Shown here: in pieces, positions 53,013-61,622 of the stretch
Numbering within the stretch: position 1 is the stretch's first letter
Layout: every line of letters starts with the position of its first letter
NCBI GenBank assembly: GCA_963703325.1
Contig: OY969805.1
Location: 992,001-1,056,000, forward strand
Direction: 5' to 3'
DNA from: Aquilonibacter sp963703325
Lineage (GTDB): Bacteria; Vulcanimicrobiota; Vulcanimicrobiia; Vulcanimicrobiales; Vulcanimicrobiaceae
Length of the DNA stretch: 64,000 bases
Position numbers and translations under genes: made by a program
The notes under the pieces: model-generated
Told to the model about the DNA's origin: nothing
What the model saw: only the letters and a program-made list of their open reading frames with translations
Database searches by the model: none

Positions 53013-53699
53013 ATGCCCACGTTGAAATCGATCGAGCGGGCCATTGTCGCATGCGAGCGCTGTCCGGAACTACGCGCGTACTGCGCGCAGGTTGCGCGCG
53101 AGCGGCGCCGCGCGTACGCCGATGAAACCTATTGGGGCAAGCCGGTCCCACCGTTTGGCGATCCGCACGCGCGCGTGATGCTCGTCGGTCTTGCGCCGGG
53201 CGCGCACGGCAGCAATCGTACCGGCCGTCCCTTCACCGGCGACGCGTCCGGCGAATTCCTGTACCCGGCGCTCTACCGCGCCGACTTGGCATCACAACCG
53301 CACGCAACCGATCGCAACGACGGTCTCGCGCTCATCGATTGTTTCATCACCTCGGCCGGTCGCTGTGCGCCGCCGAAAAACAAACCGACCCCGCAGCAAC
53401 TGCGCAACTGCTTTCCGTTTCTGTTGCAAGAGTTTGACGCGCTGCCGGATCTGCAGATCATGATCGGGCTCGGCTCGATCGGGTTCGACGCTATGCTCAA
53501 AGTGCTGCGCGAACGCGGCTTCACGTTCGAGAGACCGCCGGTCTTCGCGCACGGCGCGGAAAGCGTCGCGATCAACGGCGCGCGGCGGATCACGCTGATC
53601 GCTTCTTACCATCCCAGCCGGCAAAATACCAACACCGGCAAGCTCACCGTGCCGATGTTCGATGCGATTTTTACGCGGGCGAAGCAGCTTCTGTCTTAA
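53013..53699 (+). CDS. family-5 uracil-DNA glycosylase (UDGb)
   Basis: 228 residues, starting immediately after the LysR stop. Iron-sulfur cysteines C14, C17 (ACERCPELRAYC) with C118 and C133 further on. Active-site motifs VGLAPGAHGSNRTGRPFTGD (G-L-A-P-G without the catalytic Asp/Asn of family 1, as in UDGb) and SYHPSRQNTNTGKLT. Removes uracil and some other deaminated bases from DNA. Its stop shares TTAA with the opposing gene. Confidence 0.92.
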   Translation: MPTLKSIERAIVACERCPELRAYCAQVARERRRAYADETYWGKPVPPFGDPHARVMLVGLAPGAHGSNRTGRPFTGDASGEFLYPALYRADLASQPHATDRNDGLALIDCFITSAGRCAPPKNKPTPQQLRNCFPFLLQEFDALPDLQIMIGLGSIGFDAMLKVLRERGFTFERPPVFAHGAESVAINGARRITLIASYHPSRQNTNTGKLTVPMFDAIFTRAKQLLS

Positions 53700-54121
53700 G
53701 GCGCAATCCGGGTCTCCTGGGCGCTCAGTACCATCCAGCGACCCCGCAGCTTTACGTAGACGTCGGTGTAACGCAGACGCAAGGTCACCGTACCGTGCTG
53801 CGACACCGTGTTGATTCCGTGCACGACCGCGGCACCGTCGCCGGCAAAATCTACGGTTTGTTCGGTCGTTACTTGCGCACTCGGCTTCGACTTGACCACA
53901 TTGGCCAGCTCTTGTTCGCGATAAGAGATTTCACCGCGATAGTTGATATGGACAAAGTTCTCGGCAAGAATCGTACCGAGCAGCGTTGCATTACGCGTCG
54001 CTATCGCTTTGAGCCAGAGATGCTCCCGGTCAAGCACGGCGATCGCTGCAGGATTGGCGCTTGCCCAGACCGGCACGGAGGCTGCGGCAACGAGCAGGAT
54101 CGCCAACAACGCGGTACGCAC
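53696..54121 (-). CDS. secreted NTF2/SnoaL-like (DUF4440) protein
   Basis: 141 residues from GTG 54119-54121, signal peptide (LLAILLVAAASVPVWASA). Mature part NPAAIAVLDREHLWLKAIAT, LGTILAENFVHINYRGE and LRLRYTDVYVKLRGRWMVLS is the cone-shaped NTF2-like fold of DUF4440. No catalytic residues assignable. Third of three small exported proteins after aspS. Confidence 0.75.
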   Translation of the reverse strand: MRTALLAILLVAAASVPVWASANPAAIAVLDREHLWLKAIATRNATLLGTILAENFVHINYRGEISYREQELANVVKSKPSAQVTTEQTVDFAGDGAAVVHGINTVSQHGTVTLRLRYTDVYVKLRGRWMVLSAQETRIAP

Positions 54122-54134
54122 CGGTGCCCTCTCG

Positions 54135-54521
54135 CTACGGTGACGCTGTCGCGGACGGCGTCGCGCTCGGCATCACCGGACGTCCGCACATATCGGTGAG
54201 CTGCGTCAGCCCGTCTTTATAAGCGCGAATTTCGGTGCGTGGATCGGGGTGCGGATCGCCAAAATCCGTACGCGCATCTTGAAAGGCTTTGATGCGCACG
54301 TCGTCGCTCGGAGCGCGAATCACGACGATCGATGCCGGCGTACCGTCGGCGTTGGCTTGCACGACGAGATCTGCGCCATCAAGTGAAAATTCGCGCACTT
54401 CACACGAGCGCAGCGCGTCGGGAGAACTTGATGGTGAGGGCGAGGCGTCGCTTTGCTCGTGTCCACCGGCGCAGCCGGCGATCGCGATCAGCGCTATTGG
54501 AACGAGATCGTTCGCCCGCAC
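54135..54521 (-). CDS. small lipoprotein of unknown function
   Basis: 128 residues from GTG 54519-54521. Lipobox PIALIAIAGCAGG, then a Ser/Pro-rich linker (SDASPSPSSSPDALR) and a compact domain (REFSLDGADLVVQANADGTP). The C-terminus is again Ser/Ala/Thr/Pro-rich. It overlaps the upstream gene by 28 bases. Probably membrane-anchored; no family recognised. Confidence 0.6.
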   Translation of the reverse strand: MRANDLVPIALIAIAGCAGGHEQSDASPSPSSSPDALRSCEVREFSLDGADLVVQANADGTPASIVVIRAPSDDVRIKAFQDARTDFGDPHPDPRTEIRAYKDGLTQLTDMCGRPVMPSATPSATASP

Positions 54522-54868
54522 GAGTCAACTGCCTTATCGGGAACCATCATTCCGCCGCTTCCACCTTGTTTGAACGACACGATTCGTAGTGGCGGAGCGT
54601 TCGTCCCCTCCGGACCATAGGTTCGCTCCAGGTCCTTTTCCATGTCGTTGACGTCTTCGGGGTTCTCTTTTGAGTCAACGATCTCGAATTTTTGGACCGC
54701 ACCGTTTTTCGCCCAGAGGACGCGGATCTGGATGCCTTTGTCGTTGGTGTAGAGGTGGTCGCCGCATGATGGTCCCGTCGTCGCCGCGCGCGCGGGCAAC
54801 AGAAGCGAGCCGAACAGCGCGAGCAGTGCGCCGGCGGTCGCCACGCTGGTGACGAGTCGGAAGTTCAC
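54494..54868 (-). CDS. small secreted protein of unknown function
   Basis: 124 residues from GTG 54866-54868, signal peptide (TAGALLALFGSLLLPARAAT). Two cysteines (PSCGDHLY and DSCGRTISF) may pair. The middle (NPEDVNDMEKDLERTYGPEG) is charged. Six bases after the aspS stop, so it is in the aspS transcript. No family recognised and no ribosome binding site of note. Confidence 0.55.
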   Translation of the reverse strand: MNFRLVTSVATAGALLALFGSLLLPARAATTGPSCGDHLYTNDKGIQIRVLWAKNGAVQKFEIVDSKENPEDVNDMEKDLERTYGPEGTNAPPLRIVSFKQGGSGGMMVPDKAVDSCGRTISFQ

Positions 54869-54874
54869 GCTATT

Positions 54875-56644
54875 TTATTGGCCGCTCGGCTGCTGGGGGG
54901 CTGCACTTCGTAGGTAAAGTTCTCGCAAGAGCTCCTCGGGAACGGGCGATGGGGCATCCATCATGACGTCGCGAGCCACCTGGTTCTTGGGGAAAGCGGT
55001 AACCTCCCGGAGATTCTCCTCGCCGCACGCGAGCATGACGATGCGGTCGATCCCGAGGGCCATCCCGCCGTGCGGCGGCGCGCCGTACTCGAGCGCCCGC
55101 ACGAAAAAGCCGAAACGCTCCTCTATTTGCTCCGCGGTCATGCCGAGCATCTCAAAAATCTTGCGTTGCAGATCGGGTTTGTGGATACGAATCGACCCCG
55201 AACCAAGCTCCCAGCCGTTGAGCACCATGTCGTAGTGCTGCGCTCGCATCTTGCGCGGGTCGCTGTCGATGTACTGCCACTGATCCTCGCCCGGCGCGGT
55301 GAAGGGATGGTGCGACGGGACCGGCTTGCCGGTCTCTTCGTCGATTTCGAGATACGGAAAATCAAGCACCCAACAAAACACGAAGGTCTTCGGATCGCGC
55401 AGGCCGCAGCGCTCGCCGACGACGTTGCGCATCTTGCCCGCGACTGCAAGAGCGATCGCGCGCTCATCGGCAAAGAGCAAGATCGCATCGCCCGTCTGCG
55501 CGCCGCTCGCGGCGCGCAGCTTCGCAATCTGATCGTCTGCGATGAATTTTGCCGCCGACGACTTGGTGCCGTCGGCACCGAGCGCGATCCACACCATGCC
55601 CTTCGCGCCGAACTGTTTTGCCTCTTCGGTCAGCGCATCGAAATCACGCCGCGACAAGGCGGCACCGCCGGGATAGCGCAATGCGACGACCGCGCCGCCA
55701 CTTTCGATCGGGCCTTTGAATACGACGAACTCCGTGCCGGCGAAGATGTCGTTGACCTGCGACAATTCCAGATCGAATCGTAAGTCGGGTTTATCCACGC
55801 CGTAGCGCGCGATCGCTTCCTCGTGCTTCAAGCGCGGAAACGGACCAAGGTCGACGTCGAGACAGCGCTTCCAGACGTAGCGTATGCACGACTCCATCAC
55901 CTCGAGCACGTCCTCTTGCGTAATGAACGACATCTCGACGTCGACCTGTGTGAACTCCGGCTGGCGATCGGCCCGCAGATCTTCGTCACGCATGCAGCGC
56001 GCGATCTGCATATACTTGCCGAAACCGGCGATCATCGTGATCTGCTTGAGCAACTGCGGTGACTGCGGTAATGCGTAGAACGCCCCTGGATGGAGACGCG
56101 ACGGCACGAGATAGTCCCGTGCGCCTTCCGGTGTGCTCTTGATCAGCATCGGCGTCTCGATTTCAATGAACTCGCGACCATCGAAAAAGTCGCGCATCGC
56201 CTTAACGATGTTGTGGCGCATGCGGATGTTTCGCTGCATGCGCGGCCGCCGCAGGTCGAGATAGCGGTACTCCAAACGCAGGTTCTCGTCGACGTCGGTG
56301 TCGATGTTGATCTGGAAGGGCGGCACCTGCGAGCGATTGAGCACGTCGAGCTCGTCGACGCCGACCTCGATCGCGCCGGTGGCGAGCTGTTCGTTGTCGG
56401 TTCCCGCCGGTCGCGCCCGCACCGCGCCGCGCACGCGCAGCACGTCCTCGTTGCGCAGACGTTCGGCTTCCTTGAAGCTTGGATGCTGCGGATCGAAGAC
56501 GATCTGGATCACGCCGTCGCGATCGCGTAAATCGACGAAAATCAATCCGCCGTGATCGCGCCGGCGGTTCACCCACCCATTGAGTTCGACGGTCTCGCCG
56601 ACGTTGCTCGCGCGCAACGCGCCACAGGAAAATCGCTTAGCCAA
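54875..56644 (-). CDS. aspS: aspartyl-tRNA synthetase
   Basis: 589 residues, bacterial-type class IIb synthetase: N-terminal OB fold (NGWVNRRRDHGGLIFVDLRD), class II motif 2 (KYMQIARCMRDEDLRADRQP, EFTQVDVEMSFI), GAD insert (about 280-420) and motif 3 (GAPPHGGMALGIDRIVMLAC). Start is TTG 56642-56644. GGAGG lies 11 bases upstream, inside the terminal inverted repeat of the 276-bp element, so expression may depend on that element. Confidence 0.97.
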   Translation of the reverse strand: MAKRFSCGALRASNVGETVELNGWVNRRRDHGGLIFVDLRDRDGVIQIVFDPQHPSFKEAERLRNEDVLRVRGAVRARPAGTDNEQLATGAIEVGVDELDVLNRSQVPPFQINIDTDVDENLRLEYRYLDLRRPRMQRNIRMRHNIVKAMRDFFDGREFIEIETPMLIKSTPEGARDYLVPSRLHPGAFYALPQSPQLLKQITMIAGFGKYMQIARCMRDEDLRADRQPEFTQVDVEMSFITQEDVLEVMESCIRYVWKRCLDVDLGPFPRLKHEEAIARYGVDKPDLRFDLELSQVNDIFAGTEFVVFKGPIESGGAVVALRYPGGAALSRRDFDALTEEAKQFGAKGMVWIALGADGTKSSAAKFIADDQIAKLRAASGAQTGDAILLFADERAIALAVAGKMRNVVGERCGLRDPKTFVFCWVLDFPYLEIDEETGKPVPSHHPFTAPGEDQWQYIDSDPRKMRAQHYDMVLNGWELGSGSIRIHKPDLQRKIFEMLGMTAEQIEERFGFFVRALEYGAPPHGGMALGIDRIVMLACGEENLREVTAFPKNQVARDVMMDAPSPVPEELLRELYLRSAAPQQPSGQ

Positions 56645-56648
56645 CGCT

Positions 56649-56924
56649 TAGGGAGCCTCCGAAGAAGTCGCTGCACCGATTGCGATCGGCCTTTTCGCAC
56701 CAAGACACGAAGCGAGGAGCGATGTCCAAGTGCATCGTGAGCGACGCAGCGACGATGGATTGGGCGAAAAGGCCGACCGCCCTTTGGGTTTAGGCGCGAA
56801 ATCCTCATCTACTTCGTCGCCGGCTCCCTCACAGACTGCTCGAGTATGCTCGGTCGCCGGCTTCTCATATCTGAAGATTTCGCGCCTAAACAATCGGTAC
56901 ATGGACTTCTTCGGAGGCTCCCTA
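56649..56924. mobile_element. 276-bp MITE-like element with 21-bp terminal inverted repeats
   Basis: Perfect 21-bp inverted repeats at 56649-56669 and 56904-56924, each with TA at the outer end (TAGGGAGCC...GGCTCCCTA), which would fit a TA target duplication of the Tc1/mariner-IS630 kind. Two inner perfect inverted repeats: CGGCCTTTTCGC (56687-56698) with 56764-56775, and TTTAGGCGCGAAATC (56789-56803) with 56876-56890, so it can fold as a three-way junction. TCGCCGGC occurs twice inside. No transposase. The element supplies the stop codon of the upstream glycosyltransferase and the Shine-Dalgarno of aspS. Confidence 0.6.
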
Positions 56925-57812
56925 TTCCTTCAGGGCGTCTTTGACGCCGGAAACATAATGATATTGCTGCACGAGATCGCGCGCAAATTTTGATTGATCC
57001 GAGCGCGCATCGAAGTACGCCAGCACTCCGGGCATGTGTTCGAGCACGCTGTGCAGCCCGAGCGAGACCGGCGTCATGCCCAGATTGAGCTGCACGGCAA
57101 AATCCGGATGCTTGCGATAGAAGCGCACCGTCGAACGGCCGGCGAGCCGCATCTTTGCTTTTTGATCGTCATGCGGCACGTCCTGACAATGATAGTTAAT
57201 CGCGTGTGGTTCGTAGAGAATCGTGACCCCGGCCCGTTGCAGCCGGTACCCGAGCTCGAGGTCCTCGTGACCGTAGCCGGTGAAGCTCTCGTCGAAGCAC
57301 CCGACGCGAAGCAAATCCGCGCGCCGCACCGAGGCGTTACCGGTCAAGAAGTAGAGCCACGGCAATTTCTTACGCGTCGGCCGGTGCAGCGCGCCGCGCT
57401 CGCCCGGACGATCGCGCTTGTAAAGGTAGTCGTCGTAGTTTTTGACTTGCACTTCCAAGCCGACGACCGCAACCTTGCGCTTCGCGCGATGGTGGCGCAG
57501 ATGTTGCGAGAGCAAATCCGGTGACGCGAAGATGTCTGAATCGTTGAAGAGCACGACCTCGCCCTGCGCCGCCGCGATTCCGGCGTTGCGGGCGGCCGCG
57601 CGGCCCGTGTAGGCGCCCGGAAGGTGATGAACGTTCGGATGCTCGGCATGCATCCTGGCCAGAAACTCGGCCGTCCCATCGGTCGAATTCGAATCGCAGA
57701 CGAGCACCTCGAACTCACTCGGCGCAAGATCTTGCGCGAGCAGCGTCGGCAGTACGGGTGCGAGCGTCTCCAACCGGTTATAGGTCGGAACGACGACGGA
57801 AATTTCAGGCAT
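56922..57812 (-). CDS. family-2 glycosyltransferase
   Basis: 296 residues, GT-A fold: EISVVVPTYNRLETLAPVLP, VLVCDSNSTDGTAEFLARMH, then EVVLFNDSDIFASPDLL (D-x-D) and GCFDESFTGYGHEDLELGYR (the E-D catalytic base region). Its TAG stop lies on the edge of the 276-bp element, so the C-terminus may have been cut by the insertion. Overlaps the GT9 gene by 8 bases. Confidence 0.9.
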   Translation of the reverse strand: MPEISVVVPTYNRLETLAPVLPTLLAQDLAPSEFEVLVCDSNSTDGTAEFLARMHAEHPNVHHLPGAYTGRAAARNAGIAAAQGEVVLFNDSDIFASPDLLSQHLRHHRAKRKVAVVGLEVQVKNYDDYLYKRDRPGERGALHRPTRKKLPWLYFLTGNASVRRADLLRVGCFDESFTGYGHEDLELGYRLQRAGVTILYEPHAINYHCQDVPHDDQKAKMRLAGRSTVRFYRKHPDFAVQLNLGMTPVSLGLHSVLEHMPGVLAYFDARSDQSKFARDLVQQYHYVSGVKDALKE

Positions 57813-58827
57813 CGATCAATTCACGAACGCCGCTGACGATCTGCGCGCGAAATTCTGCGAGCGCGGCATCGTCCTCGGAACCCGGCTTGCGCACCAGCAC
57901 GCTTGGAACGCGGTACGGCGCCCATTCTTGCGAGTTGAGCCGGAAGTAGCGGTGTTCGAAAGCCACCAGCGTGGGCCTGCGCACCGCGCTTGCGACATGG
58001 GTCGCACCGGTGTCGACGGTGACGACACATCGTGCGCGTTCGAACAGCGCCACCCATTGATGGAATGGCAGCGAGCGCAAGACCGTATGTCCGCGCGCCT
58101 CGAACGCTTGTGCGTATTCGTCGCACTCGGCCGCGCAGCTGACCGCAAGCGGTGCGCCGAGTTGGGCTAGTTCGCCGGCGAGCTGCAGCGTCGATTCGAG
58201 CGTACTCCCAGTCGAAAACCATCGCTGGCCCAGGTGCAGCACGACCGGTTCGCCCGGTAGGTGCGCGACCGCGCGCCGGTCGTCGTCGGTCACGTCCAAC
58301 CGCAGCGCGGTGACGCGCGTCCTTGCGCCGGCGAGCGCCACCAACTCAAGCAACTGGTCGACCTCATGCGGCACGATGCGGTTGGGATCGCGCTCGCACA
58401 GCTCCGGATCGGCCGGGCTGATCATCACGCGATTGAGCGAGAGTCGCGCGGTCATGCGCGCGAACCACCGGCGCGTGTAAGTGTAGCCGACGCGGATGCG
58501 CGCCCGCGAGGCGCCCACCAAACCGATGTCGGTCGCTCGGGGCGCAAGCGCAATCGCCAAATCGTAGTCGCGAAGGGCCGCGCCAAACGCGTCACCGCGC
58601 ACCTCGCGCGGCAGATCGATCAACTCGTCGAGGTCCGTGTTGCGCTCGACGGCTACACGATTGTACGGACTGGTGACCATGGTGACGTGCGCGCCGGGGA
58701 ACGACGCGCGTACCGTGGCGATCGCCGGCGTCGAAAGAATCAAGTCACCGATGCGATCGGTCCGCGAAAGCAGGATTCGGCTGACGCCGAATCCGTGGCG
58801 TTCGGGCTCCGCCCGATCCGCCCTCAT
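57805..58827 (-). CDS. family-9 glycosyltransferase (heptosyltransferase-like)
   Basis: 340 residues. ILLSRTDRIGDLILSTPAIA is the GT9 N-terminal motif; PGEPVVLHLGQRWFS the donor-domain start; CVVTVDTGATHVASAVRRPT the C-terminal nucleotide-sugar-binding signature. Adds heptose or a similar sugar to the lipopolysaccharide core. ATG 58825-58827 overlaps the preceding stop (ATGA). Confidence 0.88.
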   Translation of the reverse strand: MRADRAEPERHGFGVSRILLSRTDRIGDLILSTPAIATVRASFPGAHVTMVTSPYNRVAVERNTDLDELIDLPREVRGDAFGAALRDYDLAIALAPRATDIGLVGASRARIRVGYTYTRRWFARMTARLSLNRVMISPADPELCERDPNRIVPHEVDQLLELVALAGARTRVTALRLDVTDDDRRAVAHLPGEPVVLHLGQRWFSTGSTLESTLQLAGELAQLGAPLAVSCAAECDEYAQAFEARGHTVLRSLPFHQWVALFERARCVVTVDTGATHVASAVRRPTLVAFEHRYFRLNSQEWAPYRVPSVLVRKPGSEDDAALAEFRAQIVSGVRELIDA

Positions 58828-59717
58828 CGCAGAGATTTCTCCAACTCATCAAAGTATGCCACTGTTGCCAGTTGGCGAGCGGCGCGCAATTCGCGTTCCG
58901 AGAGCGCACGATCGCTCGCCAGATCGCCGACGCGCGTGCGCAGCGCCAGCGTTGTACGATCGCCGTCGCGGAGACGATGCCACGTGCGCTGCATCGGATT
59001 GATGCCGGTCGCGAGATAGGTGCGCCAGTGCGGATGGATCGCGGCCAGCTGCACCGCAGTGCGCGCCTGCGCCCGCGCCTGCGCGATCATCTTTTCAACG
59101 TTGCCGCTGCGGGGACGCGGTTTATAGTGATAGACGAGTGCTTTCGGATTGAACACCGCGCGCACGCCGCCGAAGCGCAGGCGCAAGCCGACGTCGATGT
59201 CTTCCCAGCCGTACTCGGAGAACGAGTCGTTGAATCCGCCGATCGCCCGAATCGTCGCCAGCGGCACCGAGACGTTGGTCGTCCAAAAGAGATTGCCGCT
59301 GTAATCTTTGAAGCTCCAGATCGGCACCGGGAGATCGTCGAAGCTCTCGACGTTGATCGCTCCGCCGCGCACGATGGCTTTCGGCGCGCGGTCGTGCGAG
59401 CGCAGATGCTCCTCGACGAAGTTCGGCAACGGCAGTACGTCGTCGTCGATGAAGATAATGCGCTCGCCCGTGGCGCGCGCGATCCCCGCGTTACGGCCTT
59501 TCGCAAGGCCGCTATTGACCTGGTCGATGACAACAAAACGGCAGGCCGCGCGCTGCTTCGCGCGCTCGATGACTTCCGGCGTTGTGTCGGTTGAACCGTC
59601 GTTGACGAGTACGACCTCGTAGTCGTTCGGGTCGAGCGTTTGTTCGAAACACGCGTCGAGCACGCGCTCGAGCAGCGCCGCGCGATTATAGGTGCACAGT
59701 TGTATCGTGGCGCGCAC
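58824..59717 (-). CDS. family-2 glycosyltransferase
   Basis: 297 residues, GT-A fold: ATIQLCTYNRAALLERVLDA, VVLVNDGSTDTTPEVIERAK, GERIIFIDDDVLPLPNFVEE (D-D-D) and GGFNDSFSEYGWEDIDVGLR (E-D base). Related to the other two GT2 enzymes of the cluster. GTG start 59715-59717, inside the end of the GT9 gene (32-base overlap). Confidence 0.9.
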   Translation of the reverse strand: MRATIQLCTYNRAALLERVLDACFEQTLDPNDYEVVLVNDGSTDTTPEVIERAKQRAACRFVVIDQVNSGLAKGRNAGIARATGERIIFIDDDVLPLPNFVEEHLRSHDRAPKAIVRGGAINVESFDDLPVPIWSFKDYSGNLFWTTNVSVPLATIRAIGGFNDSFSEYGWEDIDVGLRLRFGGVRAVFNPKALVYHYKPRPRSGNVEKMIAQARAQARTAVQLAAIHPHWRTYLATGINPMQRTWHRLRDGDRTTLALRTRVGDLASDRALSERELRAARQLATVAYFDELEKSLR

Positions 59718-60711
59718 GACGACCTCCGATCAACGCTTGCGTCGCCGCAACAACGCGCTCGACATCGAGATGCGCAATGCACGCGTAGTCCGGGCAACGT
59801 TCTTTGGTATCGCCGGGATGACACGGATAGCTCGCGCGCACGACCTCGGTATGGATGCCGAGCGGCGCCCAGCGCTCGGGGAAATCGCTTTGAAATGGAA
59901 AGATGCCGACGGTAGGCGCACCGACCGCTGCCGCGACGTGCATCGTGCCGGTTGTGATCCCAACGAAGGCCTGCGCGTGCCGCGCCAGCGCACCGAACGC
60001 ACCGATCCCGAGCTTCCCCGCAATGTTCACGATCCGCTCGCCGGCCGTATCGGCAAGAATAGCGGCGTTGATCCCTTCGTCGCTCGTCGCGCCGCTGAGC
60101 AGAACTGTCGCATCAAACCTATCGGCGAGCGCGTCGGCTAACGAGCCCCAGCCGCTCGTTGGCCAGATGCCGCGCTGGGACGCTATCGCGTTGGTTGGAT
60201 GCAAGACGATGTAATCGCTATACCCCAGCGCCGTCGCTTCGCGTTCATCCTGCGGCGTCGGAACGAAGCGTGGAATGCGATCGTTAGTGTCGCAATCGAG
60301 CGCGCGCGCATAGTCGAGCAGGATGTCGGACCAGTGCGAGGTCACGTCGCCGCGCTCACTGCGCACGACGACACGTTTGGTGAAGTCGCCCGAGTAGAGG
60401 CGGCGTGCCTGACCGACGCGTACGGGAATCTTCGCGAGTTTGGCCACGCGGGCCGTGCGCGCGGTCGCCCACGTAACCACGCAGGCGCCATAGTCGCGGT
60501 CGCGCAGCGAGGCCGCGAGCGCGCCTTCGTCACCGCCGTCATCGACCAGTACCGTATCGATGTCAGGAACGCGTTCCAACGTCGCGCGATGGGCCGGCAG
60601 CGTGAGTGCGTAAACCTGCTCGTAACGCGAATGGAGTGCGCGCGCGACGAGCGAGGCGACCAGCGAATCGCCGATACCGCCGCCCGCACAGTAGAGCAGC
60701 GCGCGCGTCAT
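59686..60711 (-). CDS. family-9 glycosyltransferase (heptosyltransferase-like)
   Basis: 341 residues. LLYCAGGGIGDSLVASLVAR at the N-terminus; YIVLHPTNAIASQRGIWPTS, then AFVGITTGTMHVAAAVGAPT and PCHPGDTKERCPDYACIAHL, the cysteine-bearing C-terminal motif common in heptosyltransferases. ATG overlaps the upstream GT2 stop (ATGA). Sequence clearly distinct from the other GT9. Confidence 0.9.
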   Translation of the reverse strand: MTRALLYCAGGGIGDSLVASLVARALHSRYEQVYALTLPAHRATLERVPDIDTVLVDDGGDEGALAASLRDRDYGACVVTWATARTARVAKLAKIPVRVGQARRLYSGDFTKRVVVRSERGDVTSHWSDILLDYARALDCDTNDRIPRFVPTPQDEREATALGYSDYIVLHPTNAIASQRGIWPTSGWGSLADALADRFDATVLLSGATSDEGINAAILADTAGERIVNIAGKLGIGAFGALARHAQAFVGITTGTMHVAAAVGAPTVGIFPFQSDFPERWAPLGIHTEVVRASYPCHPGDTKERCPDYACIAHLDVERVVAATQALIGGRRARHDTTVHL

Positions 60712-61592
60712 GTCTGGGCGGGCTCGTTGAGTACGCGCACGAGTTCGCGCGCGTACATACCGTCGAGAAATTGTGTCCGCGCGAGCGAGCGTAAAAACGC
60801 CGGCGCCTTCTCACTCGTAGCGACACCGGCGTACACCGCGAGCAGAGCATCGGGCAGCAAGTAGCGAGCGCGCAGGAGGTTTACCGGATGCGCGCCCGTC
60901 GCCATTCGAGCGCGCGGCGACGCCTGTTTTTCTAGAAAATGGCGCGCCATCCGCGCTCGCTCCAGCACTTTGCGCGTCTCGACCTCGAGCGTATTGTGCG
61001 CCGGTGCCTTGATGTGCCAAAGATACGCGTCCCATGCAAAGCGCCACCGCATGCCGGCCTCACGCAAACGCACGCCAAGCTCGGTATCTTCCCAACCGTA
61101 GAGATGAAAGGCCTCGTCGAATCCACCGACCGCGTCGATCGCGTGTTTTGGCAGCGACACGTTGCACGTGCACAAAAATGCGCGCGAGTAGTTTCCAACG
61201 GTTGGCTTGGGGCGATCCTCGTATGACGGCACGTTGATGATCGGGCCGTTCACGACCAAATTACTGGTGGTGTGCGCGGCCTCGTGCGCCGCAACGAATC
61301 CGGGCGGCAGCGCCACGTCGTCGTCGATGAACAGCACCAGGTAGCCCTCGGCGATCGCCACGCCACGATTGCGCGCCGCACCGCGATTGGGCGCCGCCTC
61401 AAATACGTAACGCACCGGAAAACTTTCGCGCGCGGCTGCCGCCTCGACGACCGCTTTCGTGTCGTCGCTCGAACCATTGTCGACGACGATGACTTCAAAC
61501 GACGGCGCGCCGATCTGACCGGCGAGCGACGCGAGCACGCGCGCGACGTATGCGGAACGATCTTTGGTTGCGATAACGATGGAAATGCGCAT
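60708..61592 (-). CDS. family-2 glycosyltransferase
   Basis: 294 residues, GT-A fold: ISIVIATKDRSAYVARVLAS, VIVVDNGSSDDTKAVVEAAA, EGYLVLFIDDDVALPPGF and GGFDEAFHLYGWEDTELGVR. Third GT2 of the cluster. 30 bases after the LpxB-like gene. Transfers a sugar to the lipopolysaccharide core or another surface glycan. Confidence 0.9.
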   Translation of the reverse strand: MRISIVIATKDRSAYVARVLASLAGQIGAPSFEVIVVDNGSSDDTKAVVEAAAARESFPVRYVFEAAPNRGAARNRGVAIAEGYLVLFIDDDVALPPGFVAAHEAAHTTSNLVVNGPIINVPSYEDRPKPTVGNYSRAFLCTCNVSLPKHAIDAVGGFDEAFHLYGWEDTELGVRLREAGMRWRFAWDAYLWHIKAPAHNTLEVETRKVLERARMARHFLEKQASPRARMATGAHPVNLLRARYLLPDALLAVYAGVATSEKAPAFLRSLARTQFLDGMYARELVRVLNEPAQT

Positions 61593-61622
61593 GATGATGA
61601 CTGGTTACGGATACAACGTCGG

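Noticed and set aside
56648..56902. 84-residue minus-strand and 87-residue plus-strand frames inside the 276-bp element
   Set aside because: They are made of the inverted-repeat arms and have no recognisable protein features; no ribosome binding sites seen.
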